Source: Desulfurococcales archaeon (lineage in GTDB: Archaea > Thermoproteota > Thermoprotei_A > Sulfolobales > Fervidicoccaceae). From it: DNA of 64,000 nt. Shown here piece by piece: positions 23,889 through 32,314 of the stretch (within the stretch, counting starts at the first letter, position 1; each line of letters begins with the position of its first letter). The stretch is from contig WYEQ01000018.1 in assembly GCA_009904015.1 (NCBI GenBank), positions 1 to 64,000 on the forward strand. Reading direction: 5' to 3'. The notes under the pieces were generated by a model that was given only the letters and a program-made list of their open reading frames with translations, did not search any database and had not been told where the DNA came from. Both the position numbers and the translations under genes were made by a program.

Positions 23889-24907
23889 GTAACGAAATTG
23901 TATTACCGATACTCCCAACCAGCGTGATTGGAAGTTACCCGAAGCCGTGGTGGCTAAGAAAAGTAAAAAGATTATGGGAAATGGGAAAAGCGGACGATGA
24001 TGACCTAATGGAGGCAGAGAACGACGCGGTAACAGCCGTAGTAAGAGAGCAAGAATTAGCCGGCATCGATATACCAAGTGATGGTGAACAAAGAAGAGAA
24101 GAAATGGTGGAGTATTTTGCTGAGAGGCTTGGGGGCTTCAAGTTTTATGGTCCCGTGAGGGTTTGGGGAAACAATTATTTCAACAAGCCAGCAGTAGTTG
24201 ATAAGATAGTTTATAAAGAGCCAATAACTCTTAGTGAATATTTATTTTTGAGAAAAGTCTCAACCAGAAGAATAGTCAAGGTAACCATTACGGGTCCATA
24301 TACAATCGCTGACTGGTCATTCAATGAGTACTACTCAACAAAAGAGGAACTCGTGAAGGAATTGTCAAGCATAATTAATAAAGAGCTGAAAATGCTTGCT
24401 GATAACGGAGCTTTATTTGTCCAAATCGATGAGCCAGCTTTAACCACGCATCCTGACGAGGTGGAGTGGGCGCTTGAGCTAATCGATAGAACAGCTGACA
24501 ATATTAATGCGAAAATCGGCTTACACGTATGTTACAGTAACTATAGGTTGCTGATGCCGCATTTGGATAACCTCCGGAATATATCCCAGCTATTGCTTGA
24601 GTTTGCTAATAGGAGATTCACGGATTTGGATATACTGAAGGATTTCCCATTGGAAATTGGGCTTGGAGTAATAGATGTTCATAGCAAGAGAATAGAGTCA
24701 CCTGAAGAGGTATCACAGGCAATAAAGAAAGCTTTGAATTACATAGATGCTGACCGCATTTATATCAATCCCGATTGTGGATTAAAGCTAATGCCTAGAG
24801 AAGTAGCTAGACTAAAAATGGAGAACATGGTTAAAGGAACAATGATTGTTAGAGAAGAACTAAAAAAGAGAGGTAGAGAAGTAACAATTTTCCGAACGAG
24901 GATGTGA
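23885..24907 (+). CDS. Core methionine synthase (MetE C-terminal type)
   Basis: Cobalamin-independent methionine synthase catalytic domain, 340 residues, with no fused N-terminal domain. It transfers a methyl group to homocysteine; archaeal core-MetE proteins may use methyl-corrinoid proteins or other donors instead of methyl-folate. The zinc ligands are present: H214 and C216 (LHVCYSNY) and C298 (NPDCGLK). N-terminal TSVIGSYPKP and QIDEPAL near 180 are homocysteine-site segments. It starts four bases inside the preceding MetE-like gene. Confidence 0.92.
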   Translation: MSNEIVLPILPTSVIGSYPKPWWLRKVKRLWEMGKADDDDLMEAENDAVTAVVREQELAGIDIPSDGEQRREEMVEYFAERLGGFKFYGPVRVWGNNYFNKPAVVDKIVYKEPITLSEYLFLRKVSTRRIVKVTITGPYTIADWSFNEYYSTKEELVKELSSIINKELKMLADNGALFVQIDEPALTTHPDEVEWALELIDRTADNINAKIGLHVCYSNYRLLMPHLDNLRNISQLLLEFANRRFTDLDILKDFPLEIGLGVIDVHSKRIESPEEVSQAIKKALNYIDADRIYINPDCGLKLMPREVARLKMENMVKGTMIVREELKKRGREVTIFRTRM

Positions 24908-24945
24908 AAAATTTTCTTTATTCTTTTATTCATATATTAGGAATC

Positions 24946-24955
24946 TTTAAATATA
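24946..24955 (+). promoter_or_regulatory. TATA box for the HMG-CoA synthase operon
   Basis: TTTAAATATA lies about 60 bases before ATG 25010, leaving room for a leader of about 30 bases with a Shine-Dalgarno-like AGAGG. Confidence 0.5.
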
Positions 24956-25009
24956 TTTGCTTTTTTAAAATAGTTTAACTGATACAATTGCATAAAAGAG
25001 GTTAGTCAT

Positions 25010-26089
25010 ATGACTAATTTGTTTCCTGAGAGCAAAACAGGCATAGTTGGCTGGGGAGGCTACGTTCCTATATATAGAATAAAACTGAGCGAGATAGTGA
25101 AGATGTGGGGAATGCAGGAATCTCTTCCACAGATACTGAACGTTGAGGAAAAAAGCGTAGACAACGTAGATGAAGATGCTTTAACTATGGGCTTCGAGGC
25201 TGCGAGAATAGCTCTTGAGAGAGCAAGAGTTAATCCCTCATTGATAAATGCAGTGTTCTTCGGTACAGAAAGCAAGCCCTACGCGGTTAAGCCAAGCGCA
25301 ACAGTAATCGCCGAGGCTCTAGGAATAACGCCGGTGACGATGGCCAGCGATTTGGAATTCGCGTGCAGGGCGGCCAGCGAGGCGCTCAGGGCCTCCATAG
25401 GGCTAGTTTCATCTGGAATGATGAAATATGCATTAGTTATAGGTAGCGATACTGCGCAGGCTAATCCAGGAGATGTCCTTGAGCTCACGGCTAGTAGCGG
25501 CGCAGTAGCATTTATAATTGGGCCTAAGGAGGAGTCAGCAGCTTATTTTGAAGCTTCTTACTCTTATGTAACTGATACTCCAGATTTCTGGAGAAGAGCT
25601 TTAAGCCCATACCCACTACATGGTGAGGGATTCACCGGCGAGCCAGCATATTTTGCCCATATCGTCGGTGCTGTAAAAGGACTAATGGAAAAAACAGGGC
25701 TAAAGCCAACAGATTTTGACTACGCTGTTTTCCATCAACCAAACGGTAGATTTCCATTAAAGGTAGCACAGAAACTAGGCATACCTAAGGAAAAGGTATT
25801 GCCGGGGCTGGTTACACCGAGAATTGGAAATACATATAACGCTAGCGCGCTTCTAGGATTAGCCAAGATTCTAGACCAAGCAAAGCCAGGTAATAGAATT
25901 CTTGTAGCTCCATTTGGCAGCGGAGCTGGCAGTGATGCGTACAGCATAGTGGTAACTGACTTAGTCGAGGAGAAAAGAAGGAATGGGACTCTGTTATCGT
26001 TTTTCATCGAAAACAAAGTCAACGTATCGTACTCTACATATGCTAAGAATAGGGGCTTGATAAAAAGAATCGATGGGTGGTCATTATGA
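25010..26089 (+). CDS. Hydroxymethylglutaryl-CoA synthase
   Basis: Condenses acetoacetyl-CoA with acetyl-CoA to HMG-CoA, the committed entry to the mevalonate pathway. The 359-residue archaeal form has catalytic C119 (LEFACRAA), H242 (FHQPNGRFP) and E87 (FGTES). It overlaps the thiolase by four bases, and a DUF35 gene follows. In archaea these three proteins form one complex in which acetoacetyl-CoA is passed directly from thiolase to synthase, so the operon layout supports the role. Confidence 0.97.
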   Translation: MTNLFPESKTGIVGWGGYVPIYRIKLSEIVKMWGMQESLPQILNVEEKSVDNVDEDALTMGFEAARIALERARVNPSLINAVFFGTESKPYAVKPSATVIAEALGITPVTMASDLEFACRAASEALRASIGLVSSGMMKYALVIGSDTAQANPGDVLELTASSGAVAFIIGPKEESAAYFEASYSYVTDTPDFWRRALSPYPLHGEGFTGEPAYFAHIVGAVKGLMEKTGLKPTDFDYAVFHQPNGRFPLKVAQKLGIPKEKVLPGLVTPRIGNTYNASALLGLAKILDQAKPGNRILVAPFGSGAGSDAYSIVVTDLVEEKRRNGTLLSFFIENKVNVSYSTYAKNRGLIKRIDGWSL

Positions 26090-27225
26090 CGAGCATGTAT
26101 ATAAGCGGGTTGGGGCTTCTCCCTATCGATAGGCACTATGATAAAAGCTTGACTCAACTTGCCCTTGAGGCATCTAGAGAGGCATTAGATTCGGCTGGGG
26201 AATATGATATTGATACCATAATTATTGCCTCTAATTACTCAACGCTTTTGCAGAGACAATCTATGCTAGCTAGTTTGGTAGCGGAAGAGCTTGTCCCCAA
26301 AGGCCTGCAGGTCTTTAATGTCGAGAACGGGGGGGCCAGCGGATTAGCTGCTGTTCATTTAGCTAGAGCGTTGATTAAATCAGGCTTGTCGAGAAACGTT
26401 CTAGTCATAGGTGTTGATAAGCAAAGCGATTACCCGCAATCAATTGTTAACCAAACAAGCTTAACACAGGTTAACTATGAGTACCACGGAGTCATGGGGG
26501 TATCGCTTGCTTCTTTGTACGCATTATCCGCAAGTCTGTATCTCAGTAAGCATCAATTGAATGAGGAAGACCTTGCGCTATGGCCTGTAGTAATGCATGA
26601 AAACGCTGTTGACGTTCGGCACGCTCAGTTTAAATCCAAAATAACAGTCCAAAACGTATTGCAATCAGATTATATATCCGCGCCAATAAGGGTTTTACAT
26701 GCTCATGCTCAAGCAGATGGCGCATCCGCAGTGCTGCTTAGCTCAAACAAAAAGGAATCAACGATAGCTACTGTTGAGGCCTCGCACGTTGTTTCAGGGA
26801 AAGTTGAGTACGAGCTCAACGAGGACCCCCTGCATATAGAGCCTGTAGAGAAGGCCGTGAAAACCGTCCTCATGCAAGCTAGCCTCGATAAAAACCTGAT
26901 AGGTCTAATTGAGGTCTTAGACATGTATTCAATTGGCGGGCCGCTCCTCTTGGAATCTTCAGGCATAATTCCAAAAGGAGAAACATTGAAACGGCTAAAA
27001 GAAGGTAGGTTTAAGTTAGGTGACTCAGTAGCGATAAATCTTAGCGGAGGTATAAAGGGAAGAGGATTTGTTGAGGGCGCAACAGGGGTATATCAGATTG
27101 CCGAAACAGCAGCGTTTCTAAGTGGCTATCGCGGATATAAGCAACAATCCACGGATTACGCATTAGCAATAGGGGTTGGAGGACTAAGCTCGGTGGCAGC
27201 AGTTGTTTTGGTGAAAAGGATTTAA
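26086..27225 (+). CDS. Archaeal thiolase (acetoacetyl-CoA forming)
   Basis: Thiolase-fold acyltransferase of 379 residues that makes acetoacetyl-CoA for HMG-CoA synthase. It starts MTSMYISGLGLLPID. VFNVENGGASGLAAVHLARALI (about 75-95) is in the position of the active-site loop but without an obvious CxS pattern. This matches the archaeal sub-group related to sterol-carrier-protein thiolases, which differ from bacterial thiolases. ATG 26086 overlaps the synthase stop; the GTG at 26077 is less likely. Confidence 0.88.
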   Translation: MTSMYISGLGLLPIDRHYDKSLTQLALEASREALDSAGEYDIDTIIIASNYSTLLQRQSMLASLVAEELVPKGLQVFNVENGGASGLAAVHLARALIKSGLSRNVLVIGVDKQSDYPQSIVNQTSLTQVNYEYHGVMGVSLASLYALSASLYLSKHQLNEEDLALWPVVMHENAVDVRHAQFKSKITVQNVLQSDYISAPIRVLHAHAQADGASAVLLSSNKKESTIATVEASHVVSGKVEYELNEDPLHIEPVEKAVKTVLMQASLDKNLIGLIEVLDMYSIGGPLLLESSGIIPKGETLKRLKEGRFKLGDSVAINLSGGIKGRGFVEGATGVYQIAETAAFLSGYRGYKQQSTDYALAIGVGGLSSVAAVVLVKRI

Positions 27226-27240
27226 AGGGGGTGAGTCCTT

Positions 27241-27642
27241 ATGGCTAAGTTATCTATTCCCATATTCTGGAGGGTAAGAAAACACTTATACACACTTGAA
27301 GGAAGAAAGTGCCTTGAGTGTGGAAGAGCGCATTTCCCACCAAAAAATTCATGCCCCTACTGTGGCTCAACAAAACTGGTTGAGTATTATCCACCAAAGA
27401 AAGGGAAATTATTAGTGTGGACAAAGCTTTACGAAACATGCGATGACAGGTCTGCGTACAGGCCGATATATATAGGTCTGCTTCAGCTAGGCGAGCTAAG
27501 AGTTGTTCTACCTCTCACTGATATTCATGATGAGGGGAAACTAAAGCCAGGCATTGATGTGGAGCTTGTTCTAAGGAGATACATTGAAGATGGTGACACG
27601 GGCCTTATATATTATGGGCTAAAAGCAAGGCCTATATTTTAA
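27241..27642 (+). CDS. DUF35 OB-fold protein of the thiolase/HMG-CoA synthase complex
   Basis: A 133-residue protein with a rubredoxin-like zinc ribbon (CLECGRAHFPPKNSCPYCG, about 21-39) followed by an OB-fold (KGKLLVWTKLYE, GLLQLGELRVVLPLTD). In archaea DUF35 bridges thiolase and HMG-CoA synthase and shields the shared CoA channel. ATG 27241 follows GGGGGTGAG, 15 bases after the thiolase stop. Confidence 0.95.
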   Translation: MAKLSIPIFWRVRKHLYTLEGRKCLECGRAHFPPKNSCPYCGSTKLVEYYPPKKGKLLVWTKLYETCDDRSAYRPIYIGLLQLGELRVVLPLTDIHDEGKLKPGIDVELVLRRYIEDGDTGLIYYGLKARPIF

Positions 27643-27711
27643 GATATGTTTTTTATATTCTCAACAAAATAGAATCTTCTTGGCCATTAATTTTGATAAG
27701 TGGTGAGAGTG

Positions 27712-28029
27712 ATGGTTACGGTTAAGAAGTTCATATTAGTCACAGCCACACATCTGCCTTACCACGACAAATGGGTTAAGCTGACACAGGATTTATCCAA
27801 CGCGCTGGGAGTACAGTATGAGATAAAAGAGGAGGATTACGTCTTCGCTATTGAGCATGGCAAAACAGATGATTTGGGAATGGCTGGACTACCGCAATTA
27901 TTTGCTGAGCTCGATGATGGAAGAATAGTAGTTGTTCTATGGGAGGTTCCATTAAACGAGAGATACGAAGCAGATTTTGATAAAGCCAAGGAAGTAGTGT
28001 TGGCTCGAATAAAAGAAATAGTTAGCTGA
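27712..28029 (+). CDS. Hypothetical protein, thioredoxin-like size
   Basis: 105 residues: VKKFILVTATHLPYHDKWVKL at the start, a helical region, YVFAIEHG, MAGLPQLFAEL, RIVVVLWEVPLNE, and a C-terminal Lys/Glu-rich helix. The beta-alpha-beta spacing and the MAGLPQL segment with a Pro recall a thioredoxin-like fold, but there is no CxxC. I do not recognise the family. ATG 27712 follows GGTGAGAG; GTG 27700 is an alternative. It is convergent with the DedA-like gene. Confidence 0.6.
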   Translation: MVTVKKFILVTATHLPYHDKWVKLTQDLSNALGVQYEIKEEDYVFAIEHGKTDDLGMAGLPQLFAELDDGRIVVVLWEVPLNERYEADFDKAKEVVLARIKEIVS

Positions 28030-28036
28030 AAAGTTC

Positions 28037-28741
28037 TCAGAGCTTTTTGGAGATTCTTCTTTCATTAAACCACTTTTTAAGGTCTGGGTGATTTAGTGTT
28101 ACTACTAAGTAAGTTTCTTTCAAGAAAACTTTCAGTGCTACTTTAAATCCCTCTTCATTGTAGACTTGGAAGACATTCATCCAGTTAACAAAAAATACGA
28201 CAAGTATCAGCTCGATAGTGAAAATAATCATTGCGAGAATAGCAATAGGCAATAATCCACTATGAATGCTGGATTCAATCAAGAACCTAGCTCTTGAACC
28301 AAGAAAAGCAACTAAGCCTACAAGGAATATTTTTCCTATGAGCAAGGGAATCAGAAATTTCAAGAAGGAGAATCCGGCTAGACCCAGAGGAATATAAACA
28401 ACATCGTCGGGCAACGGCAAAGCAGCGAATAAAAATATTGTTATGAAGCTTGGTTTGGCTCCTAGCAAAAGGTTCAGGTACTGCATGTTTTGTTTCCTGT
28501 TTTTTAGTCCTTTCCCAGCCACTCTGGTAATCCCATACAATAATAATTTCCCTAATGTAGCACCGACACCCCCGGTAATAGCGACAATGAGCTTTTCATT
28601 TGGGGAAGTAGCTGAGTAAGCTGCTACTAGCGCAAGGTATGGCATTGCTGAGTATGGTATAGCGTTAGAGATTAAGCTTCCAAAAAACACCCCCTCCAGA
28701 CCAATGTTGCTGAATAAGCTCAGTATGTCTATCTTGATCAC
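28037..28741 (-). CDS. DedA/VTT-domain membrane protein
   Basis: 234 residues with four or five membrane segments and the VTT-type re-entrant pattern: EGVFFGSLISNAIPYSAMPYLAL near the N-terminus, GGVGATLGKLLLYGITR, and a PLPDDVVYIPLGLAGFSFLKFL loop. DedA-family proteins act in lipid scrambling and membrane homeostasis, possibly as proton-driven transporters. It lies between a hypothetical gene and a LOG-like gene, which starts upstream on the same strand, 20 bases away. Confidence 0.85.
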   Translation of the reverse strand: MIKIDILSLFSNIGLEGVFFGSLISNAIPYSAMPYLALVAAYSATSPNEKLIVAITGGVGATLGKLLLYGITRVAGKGLKNRKQNMQYLNLLLGAKPSFITIFLFAALPLPDDVVYIPLGLAGFSFLKFLIPLLIGKIFLVGLVAFLGSRARFLIESSIHSGLLPIAILAMIIFTIELILVVFFVNWMNVFQVYNEEGFKVALKVFLKETYLVVTLNHPDLKKWFNERRISKKL

Positions 28742-28761
28742 CTTGTTTCAGCTGTTCATAG

Positions 28762-29325
28762 CTATCTTACCAATTCGTGTTTTCTTCTTGCTACTGTTTC
28801 GAGATAAGAGCAAACTGATGATACTAATTCAATAGGAGAGGCACTAATCGTTATAGGAGAGCTTCTTCGCTCGTCAATAAAAGGCGAAAACACCTCTATC
28901 TTGTCGCTTGGCAAACCTGTGTTACCCAGTATATATACAGGAACACCCTCGGTATATGCAGCGATTATTTCAAGTATGGTTCCGGATGATCCGCCTAGAG
29001 ATACAAGTACATCTGAGCTACGGGCCATAGCTATGCTTCTACTACGCATTGATAACCCGGTTCTTACTACTAGGACCCCTGGAGGGAAAATTTCTTCGGT
29101 ATCTCTCTCGCATGGAGGGAGCACTGCGACCCTTAGCCCCTTTTCCAATGCTTTGTCTATGACAACCTTCATTATTCCCCAGTACCCTCCAAGTAGCAAA
29201 TACGTGTTTTCCTTTAAGCCAAGTCTATTTAAACAATCGGAGAGTTGCTCCACGAATTCTAAGGCCACGTCAACGTGTTTTTTATCCTTTATTTCGCTAT
29301 GAGCAGCGATTCCTATCTTCAGCAT
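28762..29325 (-). CDS. LOG-like Rossmann-fold protein
   Basis: 187 residues of the TIGR00725/LOG superfamily: LLLGGYWGIMKVVIDKAL (about 44-61) is the phosphate loop, MRSRSIAMARSSDVLVSLGGSSGTILEI contains the nucleotide-binding GG-x-GT-x-x-E pattern with an extra Ser. LOG proteins release cytokinin-type bases from nucleotide monophosphates, but archaeal members of this branch are biochemically undefined. Cotranscribed with the DedA-like gene downstream. Confidence 0.85.
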   Translation of the reverse strand: MLKIGIAAHSEIKDKKHVDVALEFVEQLSDCLNRLGLKENTYLLLGGYWGIMKVVIDKALEKGLRVAVLPPCERDTEEIFPPGVLVVRTGLSMRSRSIAMARSSDVLVSLGGSSGTILEIIAAYTEGVPVYILGNTGLPSDKIEVFSPFIDERRSSPITISASPIELVSSVCSYLETVARRKHELVR

Positions 29326-29391
29326 TCATTACTCCCTTTGCTATAATTCATCTTTTCGCGAAATTAACTTTTCCATAACCATAAATAATCA

Positions 29392-29451
29392 TCAGCACTC
29401 AAGACCCTCTTCATTCTCTCTTTTGAGAGTCAGTCCTGCCGAGGTCATCAC
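29392..29451 (-). ncRNA. C/D-box sRNA (2'-O-methylation guide)
   Basis: On the minus strand, in order: box C GTGATGA (29451-29445), an 11-base guide CCTCGGCAGGA, box D' CTGA (29433-29430), a 15-base spacer that folds into CTCTC/GAGAG, box C' ATGAAGA (29414-29408), a 12-base guide GGGTCTTGAGTG, and box D CTGA (29395-29392). All four boxes fit, and guide lengths are typical of archaeal dual-guide sRNAs. Part of the first guide (CGGCAGGA) is complementary to TCCTGCCG near the 5' end of archaeal 16S rRNA, a possible target. A TATA-like stretch lies upstream. Confidence 0.78.
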
Positions 29452-29537
29452 CAACTTGTTTTTTGCATACTGGGACTAAAATTAATAACCTAGCAATATT
29501 TCACGAGAAAGCATGATTGATTGTGTATATAACAAAA

Positions 29538-29546
29538 CTTATAAAT
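29538..29546 (+). promoter_or_regulatory. TATA box for the second peptide-transporter operon
   Basis: CTTATAAAT precedes the receptor gene start (GTG 29602) by about 60 bases, after A-rich sequence and well separated from the minus-strand sRNA at 29392-29451. Confidence 0.6.
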
Positions 29547-29601
29547 CGTTGGTTTTATCATTGTGATTGTGAACTTAAATTGGATTAATAATGGTGGGAT
29601 T

Positions 29602-31239
29602 GTGAAACAAAAAACCCTAGCTATTATTTTAGCTGTCATAGTATTGATAATAGTGGTTGCTACAGTAGCAATGCTTGGGGGGAAAGGAGGAGCCCAGACA
29701 ACTGTTACTCAGCCTACGGGGACGACCACATCACCTAAATTAGAAATGACTACTCCCCCAGATGTTTTGATAATAGCAATGAACACTGGTGATGCCGTTT
29801 CTCTTGACCCAGCGAGAGCCTATGAGTTTACAAGCGTAATGGTGGTAAACCAGATATACGATAAGCTAGTTGACTTTGAGCCACCGGATATGGTGAACGT
29901 TAAGCCCGAGGTAGCGGAGTCATGGTCAGTAGCCAGCGATGGCGTTACATGGACCTTCAAGATTAGGAAAGGGATAATATTCCATTCTGGAAGAGAGCTC
30001 ACAGCGGATGATGTCGTGTTCAGCTTACAAAGAGTACTAATTCTTAAACAAACAGCGGCATGGGTGTTAGAGCAGTTTGTGTCAAATCCAGACAACATAA
30101 AGAAAATAGACAACTATACTGTGCAAATAGTTCTCGACAAGCCAGTTGCCCCAACGTTCTTCTTATCAGCCCTAACCTTTACTACTAGCGCTATACTTGA
30201 TAAGCAGGAAGTGCTGGCTCATCAGGTAGGGGATGACCTAGGAAGTGCGTGGCTAACAGACCACAGTGCAGGGAGCGGGCCATTCAAGCTTGTAAGATGG
30301 GTTAGAGAGCAGGAAATAGTCCTCGAGGCCAATCCAAACTACTGGAGGGGAGCGCCAAAAATAAAGCAAATAATAATCAAGCATGTCCCTGAGCCAGCTG
30401 ACCAGCTTCTCATACTTAAGAGAGGAGATGTAGATATTGCTTGGGACTTAACGGTAGACCAGCTTTTACAGCTGAAGGGTGACCCAACAATAAAGATTCT
30501 CTCCGCGCCTAGCCTGTATCTGGCTTATTTAGGAATGAATGTTGGCGTGGAGCCCCTGAGCAAGCCAGAGGTTAGGGAGGCTATAAGGTACTGTATAGAC
30601 TATGATGCTATAATTAATGATATTCTGAGAGGTGGTGCTATTAAGTGGCAGACTATAATTCCGAAGGGTCTCTTCGGAGCTCTGGATAAGCAGCCCTTCG
30701 CCAAGAACGTTACATATGCGAAGGAGTTACTGGCTAAGGCAGGCTATCCAAACGGCTTTGCCGTTACTCTTACTATTCCTCCGACCAGTCCTCAAACAGA
30801 CATAGCGGCTAAGATTCAAGCAGACCTAAGGGAGTGCGGGATAACGGTAAACATTGAGCAACTAGTTGCTAGCCAGATGTACGAAAAATACAGGAAGCAA
30901 GGATTACAAATGGTGCTTGCGCAGTGGGGAAGCGACTACCCAGACCCAGATAACAACGCCAAGGCGTTTGGTGATTACACTATGAAGCAGTTAGCTTGGA
31001 GAAACATGTGGTATGATGACTATGCTTCTCAACTTGCACAGAAAGCAGCGGTTGAATTCGATGCATCAAAGAGAGAGCAGATGTACAAGGAGCTTCAAGA
31101 ATACATTTTGCATAACGGCCCATACGCTGTTTTATACCAAGTGCTAATTCAGCAGGCAGTCAAGGTTTGGGTCAAGAACTTTGTACCAGACCCGCTTAAT
31201 AACTATGACTTGTACAAAGTGTATAAATCAACCGATTAA
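29602..31239 (+). CDS. Peptide ABC transporter, substrate-binding protein (second operon)
   Basis: Family-5 solute-binding protein of 545 residues. An uncleaved or cleaved N-terminal hydrophobic segment (TLAIILAVIVLIIVVATVAM) anchors it, a short Thr-rich linker follows, and then the binding domain with FKIRKGIIFHSGRELTADDV, the hallmark of the family. Unlike the receptor at 14769 it has no C-terminal anchor. GTG 29602 follows GGTGGG; the GTG at 29563 would add a non-signal extension. It heads an operon of permeases, ATPases, an aminotransferase and an epimerase. Confidence 0.93.
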   Translation: MKQKTLAIILAVIVLIIVVATVAMLGGKGGAQTTVTQPTGTTTSPKLEMTTPPDVLIIAMNTGDAVSLDPARAYEFTSVMVVNQIYDKLVDFEPPDMVNVKPEVAESWSVASDGVTWTFKIRKGIIFHSGRELTADDVVFSLQRVLILKQTAAWVLEQFVSNPDNIKKIDNYTVQIVLDKPVAPTFFLSALTFTTSAILDKQEVLAHQVGDDLGSAWLTDHSAGSGPFKLVRWVREQEIVLEANPNYWRGAPKIKQIIIKHVPEPADQLLILKRGDVDIAWDLTVDQLLQLKGDPTIKILSAPSLYLAYLGMNVGVEPLSKPEVREAIRYCIDYDAIINDILRGGAIKWQTIIPKGLFGALDKQPFAKNVTYAKELLAKAGYPNGFAVTLTIPPTSPQTDIAAKIQADLRECGITVNIEQLVASQMYEKYRKQGLQMVLAQWGSDYPDPDNNAKAFGDYTMKQLAWRNMWYDDYASQLAQKAAVEFDASKREQMYKELQEYILHNGPYAVLYQVLIQQAVKVWVKNFVPDPLNNYDLYKVYKSTD

Positions 31240-31289
31240 TTTTTTAAAACCATCAATAACCTTAAACTTGTTTTCAAAGGGTTCAAGGC

Positions 31290-32312
31290 ATGAGGGTTCG
31301 TAAACTAATTGCTAGAAGAATAGCGCTGATGATATTTGTCTTGTGGGGAATCATAACCATAACCTTCATTGTCGCGAGAGTTATTCCAGCCGATCCAATA
31401 GGGTCTATACTGGGTCCGCAGGCCCCGCCCGAATTGGTTGAGAAGCTCAGGAAAGAATGGGGTCTTGACAAGCCTTTGTATCAACAGTATTTTGATTACA
31501 TAATAAATGTTCTACACGGTGATTTTGGTAAATCAATAAAGACTAACAGGCCTGTGCTGGAGGACTTGAAGCAGTTTTTCCCAGCTACGATAGAGTTGGC
31601 TACCTTTAGCCTGATCATAGCTGTATTGATTGGGGTGCCGCTAGGCATTCTCTCTGCATTGAAGAAGGACTCCGCAATAGATTATCTATCAAGAATGTTT
31701 GCCTTGACGGGTGTCAGCACGCCTGTTTTCTGGCTAGGCTTAGTTCTTCTATACTTATTCTACTACAAGATACAGATTTTCCCAGAGCCAGGAAGATTAA
31801 GCGTGGGCGTCCAGCCTCCAGACCCCATAACTGGGATGATCCTCCTAGATAGCCTTCTAAGAGGCAAGTTTGATGTATTTCTTGATGCCTTGAAGCACAT
31901 TATTCTTCCAAGCATTGTTCTAGGCTTTTATAACTCAGCCTACATCATGAGGATAACAAGAGCTTCGGTACTAGAGGTTATTAGCCAAGAGTATGTTAGA
32001 ATGGCTATAGCGAAGGGCCTAAGGAGAAGAAAAGTAATTCTCAAGCATGTTTTCAGGAACGCCATGATACCGATTGTAACTGTTATAGGCATAACGTATG
32101 GAAGCCTTCTAGAAGGCGCAGTTCTAACTGAGACAATTTTTGCTTGGCCCGGTCTTGGAAGATACGCTACACAAGCCTTCCTTAGCCTTGATTACAATGC
32201 TGTCGTTGGTGCAACCTTTCTTATAGCTCTTGTTTACAGCTTGGTAAATCTCGTTGTAGATGTGTTGTACATATACATAGACCCAAGAACAAGAGGCGCA
32301 TTGGAGGGATAA
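31290..32312 (+). CDS. Peptide ABC transporter permease (DppB type, second operon)
   Basis: 340 residues, standard family length. RRIALMIFVLWGIITITF is the first membrane helix, RVIPADPIGSILGP follows as in Dpp/Opp B proteins, and the EAA-like loop is YVRMAIAKGLRRRKVILKHVFRNA near 240. It ends NLVVDVLYIYIDPRTRG. ATG at 31290 is 50 bases after the receptor gene, with AGGGTTCAAGGC upstream. The C-type permease begins two bases after its stop. Confidence 0.96.
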   Translation: MRVRKLIARRIALMIFVLWGIITITFIVARVIPADPIGSILGPQAPPELVEKLRKEWGLDKPLYQQYFDYIINVLHGDFGKSIKTNRPVLEDLKQFFPATIELATFSLIIAVLIGVPLGILSALKKDSAIDYLSRMFALTGVSTPVFWLGLVLLYLFYYKIQIFPEPGRLSVGVQPPDPITGMILLDSLLRGKFDVFLDALKHIILPSIVLGFYNSAYIMRITRASVLEVISQEYVRMAIAKGLRRRKVILKHVFRNAMIPIVTVIGITYGSLLEGAVLTETIFAWPGLGRYATQAFLSLDYNAVVGATFLIALVYSLVNLVVDVLYIYIDPRTRGALEG

Positions 32313-32314
32313 CA

